Translations under genes and position numbers: made by a program
The notes under the pieces: model-generated
Databases searched by the model: none
What the model was told of the DNA's origin: nothing
The model's input: only the letters and a program-made list of their open reading frames with translations
Origin: Emiliania huxleyi CCMP1516
Taxonomy: Eukaryota > Haptophyta > Isochrysidales > Noelaerhabdaceae
DNA length: 64,000 nucleotides
Assembly: GCF_000372725.1 (NCBI RefSeq)
Contig: NW_005199516.1
Span: forward strand, 12,554-76,553
Direction: 5' to 3'
Part shown: positions 55,786 through 64,000 of the stretch, one piece after another
Layout: each line of letters begins with the position of its first letter
Numbering within the stretch: the first letter of the stretch is position 1

Positions 55786-56099
55786 GCCGCCGCCGCCGCC
55801 TCCGTCGCCGCCCTGGCGGAGACCGCCCGCGCCGCCTCGGCCGCCGCCGGCTCCGCCGCGTTTGTTGTGGCGGCGGCGCTTGCCCCCCCTCCCCCCGCCG
55901 GCGCCCTCAGCAGGCCCGCCGTCAGCCGCTGCAGCCTCCTCGGATGTCTTGTCGGCGCCGTCGTCGTGGCAGAGGCCGCAGGTCTGTGAGGCGTCGGCGC
56001 TAGCCGGGCAGCATGCGCAGCCCCCGCCGAATGCCTTGAGAGGCGAGCCGGCGCCGGAGAGCGCCGGCCGGACACCGGGTGGGAGGCTGAGCCCTGGCC

Positions 56100-56320
56100 T
56101 CGACACCTCGACACCAAACCTCGACACCAACTCGACACCTCGACACCCCATGCCAACTCGACACCCTCGACACCCCTCGACACCCCTCGACACCATCTAG
56201 GCTGGTACCACGCTCGTCCGTGTCAAGGTGCCAAACTCGACACCTCGACACCGCTCGACACCGCTCGACACCGCTCGACACCGCTCGACAACCGCTCGAC
56301 ACCGCTCGACACCTCTGATG
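56100..56320 (+). repeat. CTCGACACC minisatellite array, copy 2
   Basis: Units CTCGACACC and CTCGACACCG, broken by CATCTAGGCTGGTACCACGC. Related to 51028-51310 and 57049-57310. Confidence 0.85.
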
Positions 56321-56499
56321 ATCTCTAACACAGCAGAGACGTAGACCCATTTGGAGTCACAGAGTTAGAAAATCAGGGTTGCAGCAGCAATACTTGGCTG
56401 GCAGTACTTTTATCCCTCAGTTGCAGCCTCTCAAAAGTTCTAGGTCAAGTTGCGGCTCAGTTGCACCCCTGTTGATGTAGCAAACATGGCAGTACTCAG

Positions 56500-56870
56500 G
56501 TAGCCCTCAGGTGCTGCACAGCACCTTGTACAGTGGCAATGAATCCTCACACCAGTGAGCTTGTGCCATGAGTGCAGACCTGTGGTCCATTGCGCTTTGT
56601 GCACTGGCGACGCTCGGCTGCAACGGCGACGCTGCAGCGGCGGCGACGCTGCTGCGATGGGGTACTGTAGCCCTTAGCTGCTGGACAGCACCTTGTGCAG
56701 TGGCAATGTCCACTGACTCATGGCACCAGCCTTGTGAAAGGAGCGCTGTGGTCAGTTGCGCTTTGTGCGCCGGTGGCGCTGCAGGGGCGACGACGCTGCA
56801 GCGGCGACGCTGCTGCGGTGCTGCGCCTGCACAGCACCTTTGTGCACAGTGGCAATGACTCCCGGCACTT
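56500..56870 (+). repeat. About 175 bp tandem unit, two copies plus a partial
   Basis: GCTG..CACAGCACCTTGTRCAGTGG CAATG recurs at about 56510, 56685 and 56830, each followed by CAGTTGCGCTTTGTGC, GGCGACG and CGACGCTGCAGCGG blocks. It is less GC-rich than the surroundings. No convincing protein. 56330-56500 and 56870-57040 hold GTTGCAGCC/GGTTGCAACTG-type words possibly from the same array. Confidence 0.7.
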
Positions 56871-57048
56871 GATGTCTCAAATGTCCACAGAGAGTATACT
56901 GGTTGTGCTCAGGTTGTGCTACATCAACAGGGTGCAACTGAGAGGCTGCAACTATAAGGGATGAAACAGCTTTGCAACTGCTGCCCAAGTTTTGTTGATG
57001 GGCTGCAACTGCACATCCTCCCCCCCCCGCAAGGCGCGAGACACACGC

Positions 57049-57310
57049 CACCTTGGACACCTCGACACCTTAGACGCAAAACCCCTTGACAACACTCGCG
57101 ACACCCGCTCGACACGCTCGACACGCTCGACACCCTCGACACCCTCGACACCCCTCGACACCCCTCGACACCCCTCGACACGGACAAGCGTGGTACCAGC
57201 CTCGACAGGCCTCGACAGGCCTCGACAGGCCTCTCGACACCTCTACCCCTCGACAGCAGCTCGACACCCTCCACACCGGGCCTCGACACCTCGACACCAG
57301 GGCTCAGGTG
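57049..57310 (+). repeat. CTCGACACC minisatellite array, copy 3 (duplicate of 51028-51310)
   Basis: Same start (CCACCTTGGACACCTCGAC), same internal order (CCTTAGACGCAAAACCCC, CCTCGACAGG units) and same end (ACACCAGGGCTCAGG) as copy 1. The two segments are related by a duplication that includes non-repetitive flanks. Confidence 0.85.
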
Positions 57311-57464
57311 GGAGGCCGGCTGGCGCGCCGCCGCAGCCCTCGTCGAGCTCCATCGCCCCCGGTGCTGCACGCTCCAGCTGCGCAAGTTTGCTTTTTTTTG
57401 CGCTTGCTTTCAGTTGCAAAATCGGCGCCGCCAGCAAAACGCCTTCGCTTGCCGCCGGAAGAGA

Positions 57465-57911
57465 ATGCGCGGCCTCCACGCCGTGCTCGCGCTCGTCACC
57501 CTGGATGTGGCAGCCTCTGCATGCTTTACGCGGGATTACGCGGAACAGACGTGGGCGGATAAATCCAACACCACCTACACCTGCACAGGTAAAGCACCTG
57601 ACGAGTGCTGCTCGCAAATCGTTGAAGGTGGGGGGTCCACGCGCGATCTTTTCATCACAACCGAAGAGGTGCCGTGCACCAGTGACGAAGATTGTAGCGA
57701 CAAGGGGCAGTCGTGCTGCTCCTGGGACGGCGAGCAAGGCTTACACACAGCCGGCTTTTGCGGCGAGATGTGCACAAGTTCATTCATCCCGGTCACGGAC
57801 TGCCCCGAGGGTTGCGAGCCCGACCCTCTCCCGGTCGTGGGTGGCCGCCGCTCGATCCTCTTTGCGTCGCAACCGGTCCGCGCCCCCCCCCGGGGGCGAG
57901 AGCCGAGATGA
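57465..57911 (+). CDS. Secreted Cys-rich protein with WAP-like segment
   Basis: ATG 57465. MRGLHAVLALVTLDVAASAC is a plausible signal peptide. The mature part has 14 Cys, including EVPCTSDEDCSDKGQSCCSW, a C-x5-C-x6-CC pattern close to the WAP four-disulfide core, followed by FCGEMC and DCPEGC. WAP domains are often protease inhibitors; that role is only suggested. The C-terminus after GGRRSILF looks less protein-like, so an intron may begin near 57835 and the stop at 57909-57911 may not be the real one. Confidence 0.55.
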   Translation: MRGLHAVLALVTLDVAASACFTRDYAEQTWADKSNTTYTCTGKAPDECCSQIVEGGGSTRDLFITTEEVPCTSDEDCSDKGQSCCSWDGEQGLHTAGFCGEMCTSSFIPVTDCPEGCEPDPLPVVGGRRSILFASQPVRAPPRGREPR

Positions 57912-58097
57912 CGCGAGGCAGGGCCCTGAGCGAGGAGCGTTCTCTTGTAGGTGTCCTGCCCCGCGGGCTGCGTGCCGACCACCGGACCTTAGGGGCTGAT
58001 TGGACTCTGAAGGAGGGAAGCTTCCGGCTTGCTTGTCCGAACCTAGAACATGGCTCAGCGGCGCTCGACAGAGATGCCCCCCTCGCCGGGGCGGGGT

Positions 58098-58300
58098 TTG
58101 ACGCGCGCGCGCGCGCGCGCATCAACCACTAGCGCACACGCGCGCGCGCATCAACCATACGTAGACTAGCACTTGCTCTCTCTCTCCTCTGAGTGGGGTG
58201 TGGTTTAAGTGGTGTGACGTTGCGCTTGGTGCGTCAGTCTGTCTCTGTCTCTGTCTCTGTCTCTCTGTCTCTGTCTCTGTCTCTGTCTCTGTCTGTCTCA
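58098..58300 (+). repeat. (GC)n and (CTGTCT)n microsatellites
   Basis: GCGCGCGC runs at 58100-58150 and TCTGTCTC runs at 58235-58300. The purine-rich GC sequence 58370-58700 has several overlapping ORFs, none convincing. Confidence 0.85.
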
Positions 58301-59015
58301 AACCACCGAGGGGTACGATTCCACATAATTCATCCGACGGAAACGTGGCGATGGCACCTGATTCGGGGCGCAGTGGGGGGGGGGGGTGAGGATTTGGTTC
58401 TGAAGAAGGTGGGGCGAACCGAGGGGGATGGGGGAGGGTCACCGTTTGGGCGAGCCAAGGCTGTGGCGCCGACGGCGGCACCCTTGTACGAGGCTGTGAG
58501 GGGAGCGGCGGCGAGAGGGGGGGCGGCAGCGACGCAGGCGAGCCGCACGCGCGCGCGACTGAGGGAAGCGCGGGCGGCGGGAAAAAGGAGAACGGCGGCG
58601 GCGGCGAGGCGCAAAACGGGGGCGGCGGAAGTGGGGGCGACGGCGGCGGCGGAGTGAACGGCGGCGCGCGCACGGACGGCGACGAAATCGACGGCGGGGA
58701 GGGGCAGGGCTGCATGGCGGCGGCAGGCGCGCGCACATTCGTCGTGTTTTCGCATTGGCATTCCACGTGCTCCTCGGCGACCTGCGTGCGCGGGAACGGC
58801 AGGGGTCATATCGCGCGCACCGGGCGGCGCCGTGCTCGCAGCAGCCGGGATCGCGGCAGAGTATGGTGGAGAGCTCTACCCGCGCACCTGCCCAGCGATG
58901 AGCTCGACGCCGCTCCTGGCAGGCGAATGAATAACTGCACTCCATCCAAAAACTCCACGGTGTGTGTGCAAGAAGAAGAAATGCAGGCCGAGAGTTGCGT
59001 GTCTTCATTTTTGTG

Positions 59016-59655
59016 AATGAAGGGCGCCATCCAGTTCAAAACCACAAGCAAGGTCTTTCATGCCACGGGACACGGCGTGCTTTCGGGGGAGGATTACGTG
59101 TATCAGTACGTGAGCTGCAAGGATGACGGGACCAGCCTACGAATGTGGTGGGATCGGACATTGTCCGCGGCCAAACGTGGTAATTGACGGGGCCGACCCT
59201 CCACGCCTCGCCATTCAACTCGATGGACGTGGGAGGGAGCGACAATCCTGCGGTGATCATTTCGGACTATAAGAGAACCCCCTCTCCCTTTTCTCCCAGT
59301 AAGCTAAAAGATTATAAGCAGGTCGGGGCTTGGTTATTGCAAACCGATGGGCCGCACAGATGGTACCCGGGCAGCCGTGACCCGTGTCCAGGACGCCTTC
59401 TACCCGGCGAACGACGACGTCATCAAGGTCTACCACAGCAACATTTCAGCCTCCCGGCTCGCCGTGTGGAAGGGCTACAACGATCCTGTGATCCAGACAG
59501 GGTGGAACTTTTGGGAGGACCACCGAGACGGCATCTCGATCGAGCAGTTACACGTGATCCACTCCCGATACAAGAGGAGTGGCGAGTACATGTTATCAGC
59601 ACAAGCTCGTGCCACCCTCGAGAGGCGGTGTCTGTGGCGTGCGCTCACGCGCTAG
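59016..59655 (+). pseudogene. Unrecognised gene or gene remnant, less GC-rich
   Basis: Protein-like segments follow one another on the plus strand in more than one frame: KGAIQFKTTSKVFHATGHGV, YVYQYVSCKDDGTSLRMWWD, PFNSMDVGGSDNPAVIISDY, and FYPANDDVIKVYHSNISASR with NDPVIQTGWNFWEDHRD. The base composition is lower in GC and GC3 than in neighbouring genes. The frame changes mean either several short introns or a decayed gene. I recognise no family. The odd composition could reflect transfer from another organism. Confidence 0.4.
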
Positions 59656-59714
59656 TACGGCGCGCGAGATACCGCGCGCGCAGCGAGAGCGAGGGTGACC
59701 AAGAACTTCGTCTG

Positions 59715-60713
59715 TCACCAAAAGAAGCACCGGACCTTTCGCTCCGAGCAGGAAATCAGGATCGCCTGGTGCTCCTCGTGTTGCTCCGGCATCTCGAGCG
59801 TTTTGAGCGCGGGGAGGCCTCCGGCGCGAAGAGCGGCGGCGAGCGCATCGACGCCTTCGTCGGAGATCCCGACGTTGCCGTGGAGGTGCAGCACCTCCAG
59901 CGACCGGAGGCCGGGGCTGCTCGCTGCACCGAGCAGCGCCAGCAGCCCGGTGTCGTCGAGCTCGTTGTTTGCGAGGGACAGGAGTCGAAGCCCTCCCAGC
60001 GCGCCGAGCGCGGGGACAATCAGCGCAAACCCTTGGCTGGTGATCATGTTGCTGGAGAGATCGAGGATCGTCAAAGCCGGCAGCGCTGCAGTAGCGCCAG
60101 CGCCAGAGCAGAGGGCCGTCGCGAACCCGGTGCAGAACTCGTCCCCCAGGCTGTTGCCGCCTAGGTTGAGCGCGCGGAGACGCGGCAGAGATGACCTCCG
60201 CTTGGCAGCGACGGCCAGCGCCTCGATGACGGGCTGCATGTCTGGCCCGCCCACGTGCTGCTTGTACAGGCTGAGCCCCTCGAGAGCGACGAGCGACCCG
60301 CCCTCAATGAGACGCCCCAGGCTGGCAAGATCGGACGCGGCGAGGGGCATGCCAGCCTTGGGGGGCTGCAGAAGGGTCGCACCGTGCAGCTGCCGGCGAC
60401 GCAGCTGGAGCTTGAGGCATAGCGCGCCCACGCCGAGGTATCTCCCTTTTAGCAGGCGCAGCGCTGGCCTCAGCACTTCATGCAGGCGACGACACGTGGC
60501 AGTGAGCGCAAAGGCGGCGACACATGGTGGGATAAGCGGGTCGGGAGAGTTGCCCACCACGCAGCGGAAGATGTGGAGGAGAAGGTCCGAGGCGAGGTGG
60601 TCGAGGATGGATGGCTGTCGGTCAGTGGTGGCGAGGCTCGACAGTGCACGGCTGGGTGCGGCACGCCTCGTTGTCGTGCACCAACGCGGGTTGCACGTCG
60701 CGAGGAATCTCAT
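59715..60713 (-). CDS. Leucine-rich-repeat protein with F-box-like N-terminus
   Basis: ATG 60713, 332 codons, no intron. Near residue 35, LDHLASDLLLHIFRCVVG..IPPCVAAFALTATCRRLHEV fits an F-box. After it come five or six RNI-type repeats: LPRLRALNLGGNSLGDEF, ALTILDLSSNMITSQGFA, GLRLLSLANNELDDTGLL, SLEVLHLHGNVGISDEGV, ALKTLEMPEQ. F-box plus LRR proteins select substrates for SCF ubiquitin ligases. The C-terminal 15 residues (ISCSERKVRCFFW) look less ordered. Confidence 0.68.
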   Translation of the reverse strand: MRFLATCNPRWCTTTRRAAPSRALSSLATTDRQPSILDHLASDLLLHIFRCVVGNSPDPLIPPCVAAFALTATCRRLHEVLRPALRLLKGRYLGVGALCLKLQLRRRQLHGATLLQPPKAGMPLAASDLASLGRLIEGGSLVALEGLSLYKQHVGGPDMQPVIEALAVAAKRRSSLPRLRALNLGGNSLGDEFCTGFATALCSGAGATAALPALTILDLSSNMITSQGFALIVPALGALGGLRLLSLANNELDDTGLLALLGAASSPGLRSLEVLHLHGNVGISDEGVDALAAALRAGGLPALKTLEMPEQHEEHQAILISCSERKVRCFFW

Positions 60714-61330
60714 GCGCGGGGAGCGCGACGGAGGTGGCGGTGCTGTGAGCTGCGTGCGTCCTCACGGAAGTTTCATGCACCGCATCCGAATGACGGCCAT
60801 GCAGACGGAAAGTCGATGCAGATCAACTAGGAGTGTCGCGTCGGCTCCTCTGCACATCTCCGTATACATTTTTCTGCATCGTATAACAGTGCATAAGCGC
60901 CGCCCCTCCGAAATATACTTACTTTTCTGCTGAGTGTGATCAGCAAGCACCACCCCCCACGTCGCACGATCGTGCGTGAGCGCTGCGGATTCGACCACCC
61001 GCGTCGCTGGTTGTGAATTGGGCGACGGCGCATCTCTGTGGTGAACGGCGGAGAGAAGAGCGCGGCTGTGACAGCTTGTGGGAGCCGAGAGGCGCGCCGC
61101 CATCGTAAGGCATCCTCGATCGAGCGATCGGTTTTACCCCCCCCCCCCCCCAGGCAGTGTGGTGAGATACGAGACGGTTGGAAATAGATCTGTCTATCTT
61201 GACGCTCTCCGCGACGCCACGACTCGCACCGCCTGCCCCCCACATCCCCACGCCCGCCAGCCCTACGATCAGAGATTACCAGAGCTACCTACTGCTGCTC
61301 AGCGGGGCCAGCGCCGTACTGCATCAGAGC
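60714..61330. other. Intergenic, no gene seen
   Basis: The 5' side of the LRR gene and the 3' side of the next minus-strand gene. C-run at 61138-61151. ORFs on both strands appear random. Confidence 0.5.
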
Positions 61331-62074
61331 TCACTGCGGCTGCTCGGGAGGTGGCAGTGCGTGGAAGAGCATCTCGCCACGCGTCTCGTCGGGCCACGGC
61401 TCGCCCGGATGGACGGTCATGTGGCGCAGCTTGGAGTTGGAGAACTCGTACACCGCCACCGTGCCCCACGGAGGCGACCTGTCCGCCGGGTACGCGAAGA
61501 ACTGCACGGCGTGCCTCTCCTCGCCCGGCCGCGGCTCGCCCGCATGGAAGGTGAGCTGGCGCTGCCGGGCGCTCCACCAGTCATAGACAGGCACAGTGTC
61601 GGGCGGCGGCGCGGCGTCGGCGGAGATGGCGATAAACTGCGGACCACGCTCCTTCTCACTTCCCCACGGCTGCCCGGCGTGGATAGTGAGCTGGCCGAGC
61701 TTGCTGTTCCAAAAGTCCTTCACGACGACGAGCGAGGAAGCGTCCGGATAGGAGGGCGGGCACCAGAGGCCAAGCGAGAGGACGCACGCGGCGGCGCGAG
61801 GGGCGTCCAGGAGGGTGGCGTACACGGCCAGAGCCCAGTCTAGGAACGCGAGTGGCGCGGCCAGGGCCCAACCCGGCGGCCCGTGCTCACCGTCCTCAGC
61901 CGCACCGTTCTCGGCTTCGCGCTCGAGCGACGCTGGATCTGACGCAATGCAAACCAGCCCAACCAGCGTAGCGAGTAGGGCGCAGCATACGAAGAGGGCC
62001 CAGCGTAGCGACGAGGGCGCGTCCGGCACCCGTATCATGGCGAGCGAAGAGGGCGCGTCCGGCACCCGTATCAT
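61331..62074 (-). CDS. Membrane protein with C-terminal VYDWW/FHAGEP repeats, unknown
   Basis: ATG 62074, or the second ATG at 62038 created by a 36 bp tandem duplication encoding MIRVPDAPSSLA twice. Two hydrophobic spans follow: WALFVCCALLATLVGLVCIA and LAAPLAFLDWALAVYATLL. The C-terminal half has three related units: VVKDFWNSKLGQLTIHAGQP, VYDWWSARQRQLTFHAGEP and VYEFSNSKLRHMTVHPGEP, each followed by a W/P-E..R and a beta segment ending FAI, FFAY or FHAL. They look like small beta repeats. It ends ALPPPEQPQ. No family recognised. Confidence 0.55.
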   Translation of the reverse strand: MIRVPDAPSSLAMIRVPDAPSSLRWALFVCCALLATLVGLVCIASDPASLEREAENGAAEDGEHGPPGWALAAPLAFLDWALAVYATLLDAPRAAACVLSLGLWCPPSYPDASSLVVVKDFWNSKLGQLTIHAGQPWGSEKERGPQFIAISADAAPPPDTVPVYDWWSARQRQLTFHAGEPRPGEERHAVQFFAYPADRSPPWGTVAVYEFSNSKLRHMTVHPGEPWPDETRGEMLFHALPPPEQPQ

Positions 62075-62412
62075 GGATGCGAGAGGGGTACAATGGGCGC
62101 CGACTTTGTGAGCAATCTCTTGTTGAGAAGAAAATACGAAGTGGGTGAACGCCGTCCCTCCGAGCTGCTCGTCGCTGCCGGCCACGCCGCCGACCGCCGC
62201 TGCAACGTGCCGCAGCTAGCTAGCTGGGCGTCGGCACCAACCAAGGGAGGGTGGCGCCGAGATCATCGTGGCGGCCGTCCGCACGCACCTCGGGCTGCAC
62301 CAGGCTGCACCCCGACCACGCCGTCGCCTCAGACGACAAGAAGAACGGCTTCAACTCCATCTGGCGCTCGAGTCTTCAAGCTTGAGTGGTTTTTAGGTCT
62401 GTTGTTGAGTGA

Positions 62413-62596
62413 GTGGCACTTGGAGCACTTGGAGTGCAGTCAGTAACCGCACATCCAAGGCCGGGGAGCTAAGAAGCGCACCCAGCGGGCCGGATGATTG
62501 GCATCGGGTTGCGGGCAAGAAAGCCCTAGCCCTGGGGGTGCGCGTTCGCAGGGAGAGGGCCGTAAAGTAAACTGCACTCCAAGTGCTCCAAGTAAA
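62413..62596. mobile_element. MITE-like unit with 24 bp inverted ends
   Basis: GGCACTTGGAGCACTTGGAG TGCAGT at 62414-62439 and its reverse complement ACTGCACTCCAAGTGCTCC at 62570-62590 bound about 180 bp without an ORF. The end sequence also occurs at 32996-33020. The ends are themselves internally repetitive (CTTGGAG twice). Confidence 0.6.
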
Positions 62597-63270
62597 CACG
62601 GGTCTCCGAGGGTTGGTTCCGTGTACCGGGTTTCCCCTTAACTTCAGAACGCCCCCTCTACTCGGAGCGAGTAGACACGACACTGTACACCACGTACGTA
62701 CACAGGTCCTCACTCAGCATCCCGTCCCAGGGTTCCACCGCCCGCCTTCCCGGGGCTCCGGTTCTCCCTGATTCGCTCTTTTATTCGCCAGCCGAGCGTC
62801 GCCTGACGGCCGCTGTAGCCGTTTCTGATGTCTCTTCTTTGGCCGAGGTCTCGCCTCCGCTTCACCTCCGACTGGTACTGCCGCCTCCGAGAGCGTCGAC
62901 TCACGACTGCCCTGCTGAAGTTTCCCCGGGCGAGGACGGCGGCATTGGATCGTGTCGCCTCCCCTCCCCGGGGGGTCGAGCCCGCTCTCCCTGGTCGGCG
63001 AGTCGTGCCCGCACCCGCGGCCTCTCTATCGTCCCTGGCTCGCCCCCCCCTGGCTCCGCGCGCGACTTACTTACTTAGAACTTACGCGAGTAAGTAGTCC
63101 GTGTTTTGGCTAGCCAAAGGAACCTAGCGAAGATGACCGTGCGTGGCTCACTTTTGGTCTAGGTCTACTAGCTGTTCTGCAAATAAATTGGCCTACGAAG
63201 AAGGCGTTCGACGCATCGATGATTTTGCTCACCGTCGAAGAGAAGGGGCGTCCGTGTTGCCGCGTGATAT
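62597..63270. other. Region without a recognised gene
   Basis: GC-rich. A charged ORF on the minus strand at 62710-62904 (RRRQYQSEVKRRRDLGQRR) has no match. ACTTACTTACTTAG and GCGAGTAAGTAGT near 63070 form a small inverted pair. Confidence 0.4.
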
Positions 63271-64000
63271 ATGCAGGAGAGCTGCTGCTGGGGGGCGCTG
63301 ATCTCGCAAGCGAGGTGCCGGCGCTCGAACTTGACGCTGCCAGATATCACCCCCTTCCTTGCCCAGTTCTGCACGGGCTGCCAGACGCATGGCTTCTGCG
63401 TGCCAGTCGAGCGGGTCTTGGTGCCTCCAGCAGACGCAGTGCTCCTCCTCAGCAACAGCAGCTCGAATGGGCCGTGGAGCGCAGCACAGCGAGGCGTGCC
63501 GCGCTTTCGGATCGCCAACGACGCCGCAAACTGCGTAGGTCCGGCCGTCGTGATCTTTGAGAGCCCTGTGCCACAGGCCGCCGCTACTACCGCCGCCAAT
63601 GCGAACGCGGCTGCGAGAGAGGGGAGTTCGCAAGGCGCTCGTCTCGACGCGGCGCTCATGGGCGGTGGCGGGGCGGTAGCGCCTGGTGCGGCTCCGACGG
63701 CGATGCCGCCTCGTGCGTGGTGGGAGCCGCTGCCGGGGACGTGGCTGTTCCAACCGTCCTCGGGTTTGCCTTGCGTTCGCTTTGTTCCGATGCACGAGAC
63801 GCTCGTCCTCTCGCCGACGATCAGCGAGGAGTGCGCAGCAGCGCTTGGGCTCACAGCGACAGCGCTGCCGCTGCTCGCACCTCAAGCGGCGACCACATCG
63901 GCGGCTCAGGTTCCACCGGTTCCACAGCCGGCCGTTGCGCTTTGGAGCCAACGACGGCCGCGCCTGCTGGAGCTCGTGAGCAATCTCATGGCGCACGGGG
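63271..64000 (+). CDS. Partial gene open to the window edge, unknown Cys-containing protein
   Basis: From ATG 63271 (MQESCCWGALISQARC) the frame stays open for 243 codons to the end of the window. It reads ITPFLAQFCTGCQTHGFCV, VERVLVPPADAVLLL, GVPRFRIANDAANCVGPAVV and, after an Ala-rich linker, PPRAWWEPLPGTWLFQP and LPCVRFVPMHETLVLSPTIS. The Cys cluster C-x2-C-x4-C could bind a metal or form disulfides. Codons are GC3-rich. A long open frame on the minus strand is considered its shadow because it lacks hydrophobic and aromatic patterning. Family not recognised. Confidence 0.45.
   Translation, partial: MQESCCWGALISQARCRRSNLTLPDITPFLAQFCTGCQTHGFCVPVERVLVPPADAVLLLSNSSSNGPWSAAQRGVPRFRIANDAANCVGPAVVIFESPVPQAAATTAANANAAAREGSSQGARLDAALMGGGGAVAPGAAPTAMPPRAWWEPLPGTWLFQPSSGLPCVRFVPMHETLVLSPTISEECAAALGLTATALPLLAPQAATTSAAQVPPVPQPAVALWSQRRPRLLELVSNLMAHG

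Noticed and set aside
63229-63996. Minus ORF of 255 codons at the right edge
   Set aside because: The plus frame from 63271 has better aromatic and Cys patterning and stays open to the edge.

Overview
The window is nuclear DNA of a eukaryotic alga, most likely a haptophyte close to Emiliania/Gephyrocapsa huxleyi. The support is very high GC and GC3, spliced genes with many GC-AG introns, introns packed with 10-11 bp and 30 bp minisatellites, a plastid-targeting ASAFAP motif behind a signal peptide, Ser-Pro-rich extensin-like linkers, and proteins built from repeated YEGE..GAER units. There is no prokaryotic operon structure. One assembly gap of 563 N lies at 18577-19139.

Layout. 0-11 kb: 3' part of a RAE1-like WD40 gene (+), an inverted repeat, an amino-acid transporter (-), a DnaJ protein with a signal peptide (+), a single-repeat Myb protein (-) and a secreted protein of three tandem barrel-like domains (-). 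11-14.5 kb: minisatellite, a GW-rich tail, a dispersed repeat and a stranded TraB-type exon. 14.5-20 kb: a very large (-) gene for a predicted membrane protein with RCC1-like ectodomain repeats, Pro-rich linkers, one membrane span and a C-terminal R-S-E ADP-ribosyltransferase domain. 21-26 kb: a ROCO-type gene (LRR, Roc GTPase with a SAM-like insert, COR). 26-32.4 kb: a short-chain dehydrogenase (-) divergent from an SFI1-like gene (+), then an F-box/YEGE-repeat gene (-). 32.4-35.9 kb: mostly dispersed repeats. 35.9-45.7 kb: a three-AP2 plus RING protein, a plastid DoxX-like protein, a multi-span membrane protein, a PILS-type carrier, an unknown gene enclosed by 68 bp inverted repeats, and a small unknown gene. 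46.4-55.4 kb: two (-) genes cut up by minisatellite introns, a 205-residue single-span protein and a SAM-dependent methyltransferase. 55.5-64 kb: a reverse-transcriptase scrap, satellites, a secreted Cys-rich protein, an LRR/F-box protein, a membrane protein with a C-terminal repeat, and an open gene at the right edge.

The most interesting result is in the introns. In most genes where I could place junctions, the first 8-24 bases of the intron, beginning at a GT or GC donor, are repeated as the first bases of the downstream exon. Choosing junctions by that rule restores the reading frame across almost every intron placed in the methyltransferase, the 205-residue protein and the PILS carrier. 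Unrelated introns also share two sequence families. This is the signature expected of introners (intron-generating mobile elements) or of AG|G tandem-duplication intron gain.
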